DNA from: a virus
IMG/VR virus record: IMGVR_UViG_3300023179_000234
Coordinates: 1-40,014 of that record
Length of the DNA: 40,014 bases
Reading direction: 5' to 3' (one strand)
Shown: positions 7,161 to 14,133 of the stretch, in pieces
Layout of the letters: every line of letters begins with the position of its first letter
How positions within the stretch are numbered: the first letter of the stretch is position 1
Notes under the pieces: generated by a model
Told to the model about the DNA's origin: nothing
What the model saw: the letters and a program-made list of their open reading frames with translations, nothing else
The model's database searches: none
Program-made: the position numbers and the translations under genes

Positions 7161-7243
7161 ACTATGACGCCAAAGCCTACCAACAACACCAAGGCTATGG
7201 CAATCACAAGCATTCCGAGTAATACCAAAGTATCAGATATCAT
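7157..7243 (-). CDS. 28-aa single-span membrane peptide
   Basis: The frame reads MISDTLVLLG, then MLVIAIALVLLVGFGVIV. After six polar N-terminal residues it is one continuous hydrophobic stretch long enough to cross the membrane. It overlaps the end of the upstream gene by 11 bases, has a purine-rich AGAGAAAAAG before the ATG, and ends just before the next promoter. No homologue is recognised. It may be a small inner-membrane effector, but the only direct evidence is the frame, its hydrophobicity and its operon position. Confidence 0.55.
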   Translation of the reverse strand: MISDTLVLLGMLVIAIALVLLVGFGVIV

Positions 7244-7415
7244 GGCTTTTTCTCTGTGTCAAAAAAGCTACGGCTTGCTCGGCCATGTCATACGCCTCGT
7301 CCTCGCTGTAGCCATCAAGGATGGCATCATGGTAGACTTCATTGCGAAGCTTATCGACCTGGATGGCGAGGCCCTCATCCGTACTGGCCGTGTCATTGAT
7401 AAGGTAGGTACGCAT
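7233..7415 (-). CDS. Small acidic hypothetical protein (60 aa)
   Basis: Begins MRTYLINDTASTDEGLAIQV and contains DGYSEDEAYDMAEQAVAFL, an acidic helical protein with no known domain. Its start forms a TAATG with the upstream gene and its end overlaps the 28-aa membrane peptide, which argues for a real operon member. The opposite-strand frame here has no ribosome site and is a shadow. Confidence 0.65.
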   Translation of the reverse strand: MRTYLINDTASTDEGLAIQVDKLRNEVYHDAILDGYSEDEAYDMAEQAVAFLTQRKSHDI

Positions 7416-7585
7416 TAGTGGATCTCGATTTCAAATTGTTCCAACGCACGCTTTAAGGGTAAGCTTTTAACAAAGCATTCAGCCCGTAGCCTGCCTACAA
7501 AAACTGGGTCTTTGAAAGTACTCATTTGCGTATCGGCAATTTGTTGAAGGATTGTTAGGACATCGGCTAGGTCTTTTGCGTTCAT
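7415..7585 (-). CDS. Small hypothetical protein (56 aa)
   Basis: Begins MNAKDLADVLTILQQIADTQ and ends FEIEIH. It is short and mostly helical with a basic middle (GRLRAEC, KSLPLKRAL). AAGGAG lies eight bases before the ATG at 7585, and the stop overlaps the next start as TAATG. Function unknown. Confidence 0.65.
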   Translation of the reverse strand: MNAKDLADVLTILQQIADTQMSTFKDPVFVGRLRAECFVKSLPLKRALEQFEIEIH

Positions 7586-7621
7586 GTGCAAGACTCCTTG
7601 TGTGTGTGTGTAAGAAGTGAA

Positions 7622-7635
7622 GGGGCCGAAGCCCC
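7622..7635 (-). terminator. UUCG-tetraloop hairpin between small genes
   Basis: Read leftward, GGGGC-TTCG-GCCCC sits seven bases past the stop of the 59-aa gene. It is followed by TTCACTTCTT rather than a clean T-run, so it may be a weak terminator, a processing site or an mRNA stabiliser. A TG-dinucleotide run lies just beside it (7600-7610). Confidence 0.5.
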
Positions 7636-7642
7636 CGGTTAA

Positions 7643-7822
7643 TTAACGCCATTGCCCATCAGCGGTGAGACGGTTTTGATCCAACATACGATCCATTGTT
7701 TTGCTCAGAACTTCTTTCGCAACATCGTGAGATTGGCGACTGTTGGCCATGATAAACGATGGCTCAGACAGTATTTTTTTGGCCCATGCTTTTTCGGCAA
7801 GGTTGAATTGACTATTGTTCAT
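7643..7822 (-). CDS. Small hypothetical protein (59 aa)
   Basis: Begins MNNSQFNLAEKAWAKKILSE and ends LTADGQWR. It is amphipathic and helical, with no known domain. AAAGGA lies seven bases before the ATG at 7822. It is flanked on both sides by UUCG hairpins, so its mRNA segment may be separately processed. The opposite-strand frame across it has no supporting start signal. Confidence 0.65.
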   Translation of the reverse strand: MNNSQFNLAEKAWAKKILSEPSFIMANSRQSHDVAKEVLSKTMDRMLDQNRLTADGQWR

Positions 7823-7841
7823 TTGCTGATCCTTTACTGAA

Positions 7842-7857
7842 AGGGGCCGAAGCCCCT
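7842..7857 (-). terminator. UUCG-tetraloop hairpin, possible attenuator
   Basis: Read leftward, AGGGGC-TTCG-GCCCCT followed by TTC lies four bases after the stop of the first leftward gene and eight bases before the ribosome site of the next. The short T-tract suggests partial termination or an intercistronic stabiliser. It has the same core as the hairpins at 7622 and 25311. Confidence 0.55.
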
Positions 7858-7861
7858 GTTA

Positions 7862-8146
7862 TTAGCGGCTGGTGACTCTAACTGAAAATACGGCCGAGGT
7901 TTTAAGAAACCGGTCATATACGTCTTGGCCATAAGCCTGTATAAAATCTATTGAGTTGAAGATGCGGCGGTTGGTTTCGACATAAGAGGCTTTGAACAAA
8001 GAACCTTCGATGACCTTAGGCCCACCGGCCGATGCCGCGTCCTTGATAGCATCCTTGATGGCGTCGGCTTGTTTTTGCAAATCGGCAATCTCGGCCAGGA
8101 GAGCACCGAGGCGGTCAACATCGTTAAGTTTGAGATCGTTTAGCAT
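7862..8146 (-). CDS. Conserved small phage protein, first gene of the leftward operon (94 aa)
   Basis: Residues 1-40 are a charged helical, probably coiled-coil segment (RLGALLAEIADLQKQADAIK). The C-terminal half (KASYVETNRRIFNSIDFIQA, then VRVTSR) resembles short phage proteins of unknown function with an F-x-A-x-Y ... VRVxSR pattern. GAAAGGA of the shared leader lies eight bases before the ATG. As the first gene after the divergent promoter it should be expressed very early. Confidence 0.75.
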   Translation of the reverse strand: MLNDLKLNDVDRLGALLAEIADLQKQADAIKDAIKDAASAGGPKVIEGSLFKASYVETNRRIFNSIDFIQAYGQDVYDRFLKTSAVFSVRVTSR

Positions 8147-8203
8147 TTGTGATTCCTTTCAATGATCAGTTAGAGTCAGGGTGTTACTTTGTACTACAAG
8201 TGC

Positions 8204-8232
8204 ATAGTACACCATTCTCGTGTTAAGTACAC
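8204..8232 (-). promoter_or_regulatory. Leftward sigma70-like promoter of the divergent control region
   Basis: Read leftward: GTGTAC (8227-8232), 17-base spacer, TACTAT (8204-8209). The leader ends in the same GATCATTGAAAGGA block used by the other early genes. Its -35 box lies only four bases from the -35 box of the rightward promoter at 8237, so the two should compete for polymerase or be controlled together. Confidence 0.65.
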
Positions 8233-8236
8233 AAGT

Positions 8237-8265
8237 TTGACAAAACTTTTACACTCTGTTACAAT
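8237..8265 (+). promoter_or_regulatory. Rightward consensus sigma70 promoter
   Basis: TTGACA (8237-8242), 17-base spacer, TACAAT (8260-8265): nearly perfect consensus. It would start transcription near 8272 and drive the primase-helicase gene through a leader of about 290 bases. Confidence 0.82.
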
Positions 8266-8292
8266 TTACATACCCCACAACGTAGATATAAT
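8265..8292 (+). promoter_or_regulatory. Second, overlapping rightward sigma70 promoter
   Basis: TTTACA (8265-8270), 16-base spacer, perfect TATAAT (8287-8292). It overlaps the end of the first rightward promoter by one base and would start near 8299. Confidence 0.65.
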
Positions 8293-8342
8293 GGCTATCT
8301 GGCAGTGTGATGAGAGCCAGGTATGATATGGCGCTTTGGCAC

Positions 8343-8360
8343 TGTAAAGGCGCCTTTACA
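8343..8360 (+). promoter_or_regulatory. 18-bp perfect palindrome, possible operator
   Basis: TGTAAAGGCGCCTTTACA reads identically on both strands. It lies 51 bases past the second rightward -10 box, inside the leader of the primase-helicase transcript. Dimeric repressors bind sites of this shape; no cognate regulator is identified in the window. Confidence 0.5.
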
Positions 8361-8438
8361 CAAGGCGTAAGTATATGATTCGATTGCACTTTTTGATCAT
8401 TGACAAGGACATGTATGCCACCATCATAGCATAAAAAT

Positions 8439-8474
8439 AAGGCCCATAAGTCACTTGAATGGCTTATGGGCCTT
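8439..8474 (-). terminator. Long hairpin, leftward terminator-like
   Basis: A perfect 12-bp stem AAGGCCCATAAG/CTTATGGGCCTT, extendable by three pairs (one G-U) to leave a 6-base loop. Read leftward it is followed by ATTTTTAT, as in a Rho-independent terminator. Read rightward it lacks a T-run and would be a leader hairpin. A second, 6-bp stem (AGGGCC/GGCCCT, 8479-8484 with 8497-8502) follows at once on the right. Confidence 0.6.
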
Positions 8475-8561
8475 GAAAAGGGCCGCGTTGGGAAATGGCC
8501 CTGAGGAGTCAACACACGCACACACACATCAACAGCAGGAGAAAACAAGGAGCATGGGACA

Positions 8562-10661
8562 ATGACTACAACAACGGGGTTTGCCGCACAAACCGTATCT
8601 CACGAGCAATTATACCAGGATTTCCTGACACAAAGACAATTTACCCCTTATGATGAGCAGGTTTTAGGCCTCCAGTTGCTCACTCCAGATGATACTTTAG
8701 TACTACTTGGCCACACAAAAGATTGGTCTATCAAAGTACCGTATCGAGATTGGTCGGGGCAGGACACGGGCTTTAACCGCGTTAGGCTTCTACGGCCAAA
8801 GAGTAAGATGAAGTACTCGCAGCCAAGGGCCAGCGGATCGCATATCTACTTTCCGGTTGGCCCCACGTGGGGGAAAGTTGCTCAGGACGTGGACGTGCCG
8901 ATCATCATCACGGAAGGCGAGTTTAAAGCCTGGCAAATTTGGAAGTTCGTACAAACCAACCAATTGGACTATGTACCGATTGGGTTGGCAGGGGTGACGA
9001 GTTGGGGCGATAAAGGCGGATTGCCCCTACATAAGGACCTTATGCAAATTGCATGGCGGCGAAAAAACGCCTTTCAAGATAAAAGCCGCAAGGTATTTAT
9101 CATCTTCGACTATGATGGGGCCGAGGACCATGGCGAGCCGAATGAACAGGTTGGTATGGCGGAGACAAAGCTAGCCGTGTCATTGCGGGGTCTAGGCGCC
9201 ACGGTCCATCTTTGCCGCGTCGGACGGTTTGGTCCTGGCAAGGGGCAAAAGTACGCCATTGATGATCATTTGCTATCGGGTGGAGACTTGGGGCAAGTCT
9301 TAACGACGACGTCGGTGACGATGAATGGCGTTGACACATTAGATACGCGACTTTATGAGTTTAAGACTAAATATGCTTTGTTGAATGGCGATGTCATACG
9401 GTTAAGGGACGGCCTTATACTGAGTTGGGCAAAGGCTAAGATTGACTCGGCACAGGAATTTTTTACTCTCGTGTCGACCAATAGCCGTGGTCAGCCCATA
9501 TCGAGAGAATTGCCTTTATTAGATGAGTATAAGAAATGGGGAAGGTGTTGTAAGTTGGACTTTGTAGGTATGTATCCGGAATTTCAGGGATTGCAAATCA
9601 CGCCGGATAGATGCTACAATCTTTTTAAAGCCTGGGCGCATGAACCCATACTTGGCGACCCATCACCGTACTTGGAATTTTGCAATCACTTTTTTCAAGC
9701 CGAGCCCCATTTTGCTGAATACTGGCATGATTGGGTTGCAAATGTCATTCAATACCCATGGAGACGGAATAACACGACGCCTCAGTTTATTCACGACATG
9801 GAAGGGATGGGCAAATCGGCCATTCCGGAATTTATTGCCGAAATGCTAGGCATGGGTGAAGGAGGCGCAGCGGCAACGTTGGGGCCCGACGATCTATTTG
9901 GTAGCTTTAATGGCGTTATGAAGGGAAAGATCTTCATCGTGGTGAATGAGCCCTCATCGGATAGAGATGATCACTCGGCAAAGTTGAAGAATCTGGTCAC
10001 GGGCAAAGAAATTACCATCAACAACAAGTATGGGGCTCAGTACTCGGTTAAGAACTACGTTAACTACGTATTTACATCAAATAAGCCTTACATTACGCAT
10101 ATGGGGAATTCCAGCCGCCGTGAGGCTATTTATAAATGCCCGACTTTTGAACAGATGGACATACTTAAGCGAGTATCGGCTTTGATGAAGTGGGCTCGAG
10201 CAAATAAGGGCATGGGCTTCAGCCATGTATTGAATTGGTATATGGAAAGAGACATAACCGAGTTTGATTCGTATGCTCCGGCGCCAATGACCGAGTACAA
10301 ACAAGTCGCCATCCAGTTAAGTAAAACGCCCATTGAGGCTTTTTGCCAAGAATTGGCCGAGTGGACCGAGCAGCGATTGGATGGTATAGGCGCATTCACG
10401 GCTCCGCAGTTGGCAGTGTTATGCGAGCGTTGGGGGCATGACGCGCGGCCCAAGGCGCAGTACATCAAAAAGGCGTTGCAGCCGTTTGGCGACGTGGAGC
10501 CAGCAAGGCCCATCTCGGTTGGAGGAAAAACCAGCCGGTATACGATCTTAAGAATTACAAAATTCAAGGCACTTGGAAAAAGCCACGGAGAGTGGTCGGA
10601 AGTGGCGCGGAAGACTGAGCAAGAAATTCAACGAGAACTGGGCACTGATAGTAGTTTTTAG
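8562..10661 (+). CDS. Primase-helicase: Toprim-like (DUF3854) plus SF3-type helicase (DUF5906-like)
   Basis: A 699-aa replication protein. The N-terminal part has a Toprim-like core: ITEGEFKAW (E118, E120) and IIFDYDGAED (D183, D185), typical of DUF3854 domains in primase-like proteins. The C-terminal part is an SF3-type ATPase: HDMEGMGKSA (Walker A, GK417-418), KIFIVVNEPSS (Walker B, N462/E463) and YVFTSNKPY (sensor). It presumably unwinds DNA and may prime synthesis for the family A polymerase encoded leftward. AAGGAG lies nine bases before the ATG at 8562; an ATG at 8554 is out of frame and opens only a three-codon frame. It is transcribed away from the other replication genes. Confidence 0.9.
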   Translation: MTTTTGFAAQTVSHEQLYQDFLTQRQFTPYDEQVLGLQLLTPDDTLVLLGHTKDWSIKVPYRDWSGQDTGFNRVRLLRPKSKMKYSQPRASGSHIYFPVGPTWGKVAQDVDVPIIITEGEFKAWQIWKFVQTNQLDYVPIGLAGVTSWGDKGGLPLHKDLMQIAWRRKNAFQDKSRKVFIIFDYDGAEDHGEPNEQVGMAETKLAVSLRGLGATVHLCRVGRFGPGKGQKYAIDDHLLSGGDLGQVLTTTSVTMNGVDTLDTRLYEFKTKYALLNGDVIRLRDGLILSWAKAKIDSAQEFFTLVSTNSRGQPISRELPLLDEYKKWGRCCKLDFVGMYPEFQGLQITPDRCYNLFKAWAHEPILGDPSPYLEFCNHFFQAEPHFAEYWHDWVANVIQYPWRRNNTTPQFIHDMEGMGKSAIPEFIAEMLGMGEGGAAATLGPDDLFGSFNGVMKGKIFIVVNEPSSDRDDHSAKLKNLVTGKEITINNKYGAQYSVKNYVNYVFTSNKPYITHMGNSSRREAIYKCPTFEQMDILKRVSALMKWARANKGMGFSHVLNWYMERDITEFDSYAPAPMTEYKQVAIQLSKTPIEAFCQELAEWTEQRLDGIGAFTAPQLAVLCERWGHDARPKAQYIKKALQPFGDVEPARPISVGGKTSRYTILRITKFKALGKSHGEWSEVARKTEQEIQRELGTDSSF

Positions 10662-10907
10662 TAATTGTGTTACCAATCTGTAATTGCTAAGTGATTGATT
10701 TTTATCTATAGATACAAAATTACATAATTACTTATAAGAATTTAATATTATTAATATATATATATGCATCGTATATAAAAGAGTTTTTGCTAAATGTAAT
10801 TTTTTCTGTAATTTTGCTGATAAGACGTCTCACGGCCTTCATTGTGTACATTTATGCTCGCAGCCGAGTACAATGCAACCGTCATCGGCATAACGTAAGG
10901 GTTTTGC
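10662..10907. other. AT-rich intergenic region with repeated TGTAATT
   Basis: A gap of 246 bases without a gene. Positions 10690-10800 are very A/T-rich, with an alternating TA run near 10755-10765. The heptamer TGTAATT occurs at 10679, 10795 and 10807, and inverted at 10718. No clean terminator is visible. It could be a replication origin, a duplex-unwinding element or a transcription boundary between replication and late genes; none is proven. Confidence 0.5.
10845..10874 (+). promoter_or_regulatory. Candidate late-region promoter
   Basis: TGTACA (10845-10850) is followed after 18 bases by TACAAT (10869-10874), about 34 bases before the small terminase start. The -35 resembles the GTGTAC and TTGTAC boxes of the early promoters. 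Weak evidence. Confidence 0.35.
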
Positions 10908-11372
10908 ATGGTTACTAAGACACAATCACCATCGGGCGCCTATCTCGGCCGTCCTACAAAATATGATCCTAAGATTTGCAAGGCGATTCCTGCTCTTGGC
11001 AAACAGGGCTTATCACGTTGGCAAATTGCTGCGAAACTAAATATCGGGTACAAAAATCTTCATAGCTGGGAACTCGCACATGAGGAATTTCGAGACGCCA
11101 TGACTGAAGCACGTCTTAATGCACTTGCTTATTGGGAGGATTTAGCCAATAATCATGTGATTGAGACGCAGGGCGGACCAAAGATCAACACAGGACTTTG
11201 GTCAAGGTCCATGGCGGCGAGGTTCCCCAATGAGTATCGTGAAAACTCCAAGATCGAGCACACCGGGCCAAACAATGGCCCCATTCAGCATGATCATGCA
11301 ATTGACTTTTCACAAAAACTGATTGACGATTTGCTTGGCATGAGACAAGAGGATGATAAGTCAGGAGCTTGA
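10908..11372 (+). CDS. Terminase small subunit
   Basis: A 154-aa DNA-recognition subunit of the packaging motor. The N-terminal part reads GRPTKYDPKICKAI then LSRWQIAAKLNIGYKNLHSW, a helix-turn-helix like that of many phage small terminases. The middle is EEFRDAMTEARLNALAYWED followed by NTGLWSRSMAARFPNEYRE, also typical of this family. The C-terminal part should contact the large subunit. The gene overlaps the large terminase by 20 bases. Confidence 0.88.
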   Translation: MVTKTQSPSGAYLGRPTKYDPKICKAIPALGKQGLSRWQIAAKLNIGYKNLHSWELAHEEFRDAMTEARLNALAYWEDLANNHVIETQGGPKINTGLWSRSMAARFPNEYRENSKIEHTGPNNGPIQHDHAIDFSQKLIDDLLGMRQEDDKSGA

Positions 11373-12774
11373 GTCAAGGTTTGTTGCTCGGATTAAGCAA
11401 ACGCCTCAGCTCAATACGCTTAACTCTGAGCAACAAGTTGCTTTGTCAGCTCGTATTAAGTGGCTTCGCATTGCCAATAAGCATCAAATCCCGCCCAAAG
11501 GCGATTGGTGGCGTATTTGGCTTTTGCTGGCCGGACGGGGTGCGGGCAAAACACGCGCAGCAGCTGAGTGGACTTGGAACGAAGCTTGGACTAAGCCTAA
11601 AACTCGATGGTTAGTCTCGGCACCGACATCAGGGGATGTCCGCGACGTATGCTTTGAGGGCGACTCGGGTCTTATGTCAATCATCCCCAATGAGATCATT
11701 GATCATTATACTCGAAGCCTGCATGAGATTTACCTCATCAATGGGTCCTTGATTAAAGGCATTCCTGCATCGGAGCCTTCTCGATTTCGAGGTCCACAAT
11801 TTCATGGTGGCTGGCTGGATGAGCTTGCAGCATGGGAGTATCTGGACGATGCCTGGGATATGATTCAATTTGGTATGCGATTGGGCAGCGCCCCTCGATT
11901 AATCTGTACCACTACGCCAAAGCCAAAGCCTTTGATTGTGGACTTGGTAAACCGCGATGGCGAGGATGTGATCTATACATCGGCGTCGACCTATGATAAT
12001 CTCCACAATCTGGCCGCAACATTCAAACAGCAAATTCTCCAATATGAGGGCACAAAGCTTGGACGCCAGGAAATCTACGCCGAGATTATCGATCCGGAAG
12101 AATCCGGCATCGTCAAACGTGATTGGTTTAAGCTTTGGCCTAGCGAAAAGCCTTTGCCTCAGTTTGAGTATATCGTGCAATCTTATGATTGCGCAACCAG
12201 CGATAAGACTCATAATGACCCAACTGCCTGCAGCGTTTGGGGTGTCTTTAAGCCTAGTCCTGATAAACCGACCAGTGTAATGCTCATCGACTGTTGGGAA
12301 GAATACATGCAATACCCGGACTTGCGGCCTAAGGTCGTCGATGAGTCGCAAATCGTATATGGCGACCCCAATGAGTTTGGGCATGGTAAAAAAGTGGATT
12401 TGATTTTGATCGAGGACAAATCCGCAGGCATTAGTCTTCTCCAAGACTTGCAACGCGCCGGTTTGCCTGTTCGAGCTTATAATCCGAGCAACGCCGATAA
12501 GATGTCCCGTCTTAATATTGTGGCACCCATCATACAGCGTGGCCGCGTATATATACCCGAAAGTATGAAGAATGAAGGCTGCGCTCGAGATTGGGCTGAA
12601 CCTCTTATCACACAACTTTGTGCATTTCCTGAGGTCCGACATGACGATTTATTGGATACTGTGACACAGGCACTCAGGATTTTACGTGACATGGGGTTCA
12701 TAAACATCGATCCGGTGTATGATGATGAGGACTACGATGAGCGACCAAGAAGGGTAAATCCATATGCCGTCTGA
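11353..12774 (+). CDS. Terminase large subunit (ATPase and nuclease)
   Basis: A 473-aa packaging motor. Walker A is AGRGAGKT (residues 60-67), Walker B is GWLDELAAW (D156/E157), and CTTTPKPKP is a coupling motif. The RNase H-like nuclease domain has YDCATSD (D279), LIEDKSAG (E354/D355) and HDDLLD (D431, D432, D435). It cuts concatemers and drives DNA through the portal. The ATG at 11353 lies inside the small-subunit gene with AAGAGG directly in front, which suggests translational coupling. Confidence 0.96.
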   Translation: MISQELESRFVARIKQTPQLNTLNSEQQVALSARIKWLRIANKHQIPPKGDWWRIWLLLAGRGAGKTRAAAEWTWNEAWTKPKTRWLVSAPTSGDVRDVCFEGDSGLMSIIPNEIIDHYTRSLHEIYLINGSLIKGIPASEPSRFRGPQFHGGWLDELAAWEYLDDAWDMIQFGMRLGSAPRLICTTTPKPKPLIVDLVNRDGEDVIYTSASTYDNLHNLAATFKQQILQYEGTKLGRQEIYAEIIDPEESGIVKRDWFKLWPSEKPLPQFEYIVQSYDCATSDKTHNDPTACSVWGVFKPSPDKPTSVMLIDCWEEYMQYPDLRPKVVDESQIVYGDPNEFGHGKKVDLILIEDKSAGISLLQDLQRAGLPVRAYNPSNADKMSRLNIVAPIIQRGRVYIPESMKNEGCARDWAEPLITQLCAFPEVRHDDLLDTVTQALRILRDMGFINIDPVYDDEDYDERPRRVNPYAV

Positions 12775-14125
12775 TACGCCTGATCTAGCTCAAATGCGAG
12801 CTGAGATGCTCATGAACGAATTGCCTACTTATGGCAATGACGGCATGGACATGTTTCAACGAGATCCGAGCATGCAACAAGTCGGATTGTTTGGCAAAAA
12901 GCCACCTGCACCTAAAGCACCGCCTGTTGAACTTGCCGATCCAACTAGGCGAGCATTCTTTAAAATGCCTATGCAGGATCAATTACCCGCGGTTGTGCCA
13001 TCACCCATGGCTCCAAAGCCAGGTAATTTACCCATGGTGCCTGCTCAGCCAAGTATCGAAGCACTTATGCCACCCACGCCCAATGTGGCGCCGTCTACAC
13101 CCAATGTGGCGCCGCCGCCAACGCAGCCTGAACAACCTGGCATTTTGGAATCCCTTGCCAATAAGGCGCTTGAAACGCCTATGACGCGCCGTGGGTTCTT
13201 GGAAACTACCGGCCGAGCCGCTGCATCACACATGCTCAAGCCTAAGATTGATCTTGGTCTATTTAATGAGTCGCCTTTAACTCAAGCAGCCGAACTTGCT
13301 CCACAAGCTGCGCCGATGTCAATTACAACGGCTGCGGCAAACTTCGTATCCAAGCAACTTAATAGCCCAGAGTTTGATAGCGTAACAGATAAGATCAAGG
13401 GTATATTGCAGGAAAATGGCTATGGGAATTATGCGGATGAGCTGGATGAAGAGCCTTCACTACTCTTTTCATTCATAGAACCTTACATGGAAGAGTATGA
13501 GCCTGGTTTACGAAATCAAATTGTCAACGTGATTGACAACTTTATTGGCGTTAAACGTCTTGCTGAGGACTCGGGTATTCCACTTAATGTTTTACATGCA
13601 AATGGAATTACTGATATCGTATTGCAAAGTCCTTTGGAAGATGTTTCTCATTCGATGCGAGGCGCATTTAAAGAATATATTGAAGATGGTGACGAATACG
13701 GCGCGATTCAAACATTTCAAACGCATTTTGTCGATGATGACATGGAACAAATTATCGACGCAGAATTGGCAAAATACCCTAAACGTATGTCATTAAAAGC
13801 ACTTGATGACGCAGGTGCAGTAGATAACATTTACAATAGCATGCTTGAAGTATTTTTGCGTAGTTATGCAAACATTAAAACGCGCAAATCAGCCGACCCA
13901 ACTCAGCATGACTTATTGCATGAAGAGTTACATGAAAAGCTTTCCGAAGTAGGCATAAAAGATTTAACCAATGTGGCGCAACATATATTTGGTTTAGTAC
14001 AAAACATGGTAGGGCCTTTCGAAGAACTTATTCGACAAAACATTTCTCTTCGTCGTAGAAACAAACCTATTAAGTCTGTAGGCGATGTTTTAGATGGTAA
14101 CAACGAATACGACTATGATGACTAA
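12764..14125 (+). CDS. Uncharacterised 453-aa phage protein with two internal twin-arginine motifs
   Basis: No known family recognised. Residues 45-130 are Pro/Met/Ala-rich and probably disordered, with a short tandem repeat (TPNVAP twice, about 104-116). Two motifs resemble Tat signals but are internal: TRRAFFK (61-67) and TRRGFLETTGRAAA (141-154). Residues 190-453 are acidic and helical, with LHEELHEKLSEVGIK and a DNNEYDYDD-like acidic end. It overlaps terminase by 11 bases and precedes a 1211-aa protein and the portal, so a virion-associated or ejected protein is plausible. No catalytic motif is visible. Confidence 0.75.
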   Translation: MPSDTPDLAQMRAEMLMNELPTYGNDGMDMFQRDPSMQQVGLFGKKPPAPKAPPVELADPTRRAFFKMPMQDQLPAVVPSPMAPKPGNLPMVPAQPSIEALMPPTPNVAPSTPNVAPPPTQPEQPGILESLANKALETPMTRRGFLETTGRAAASHMLKPKIDLGLFNESPLTQAAELAPQAAPMSITTAAANFVSKQLNSPEFDSVTDKIKGILQENGYGNYADELDEEPSLLFSFIEPYMEEYEPGLRNQIVNVIDNFIGVKRLAEDSGIPLNVLHANGITDIVLQSPLEDVSHSMRGAFKEYIEDGDEYGAIQTFQTHFVDDDMEQIIDAELAKYPKRMSLKALDDAGAVDNIYNSMLEVFLRSYANIKTRKSADPTQHDLLHEELHEKLSEVGIKDLTNVAQHIFGLVQNMVGPFEELIRQNISLRRRNKPIKSVGDVLDGNNEYDYDD

Positions 14126-14133
14126 GGATAACC

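Noticed and set aside
7164-7418. Rightward frame of 84 codons
   Set aside because: It is antisense to three packed leftward small genes with overlapping stops and starts.
7600-7611. TG-dinucleotide run (and the CA run at 8514-8528) as possible phase-variable repeats
   Set aside because: Both lie outside coding regions and are short; no evidence that length change would switch a gene.
7652-7840. Rightward frame of 62 codons
   Set aside because: The opposite strand holds a 59-aa frame with an AAAGGA site in an operon of the same direction; the rightward frame has no start signal.
8249-8548. Leftward frame of 99 codons in the divergent control region
   Set aside because: It covers the rightward promoters, the palindrome and the long hairpin, has no good ribosome site and has an odd composition. 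A regulatory gap explains the DNA better.
11899-12642. Leftward frame of 247 codons inside the large terminase
   Set aside because: It is fully antisense to well-conserved terminase motifs, without a ribosome site; a shadow of codon bias.
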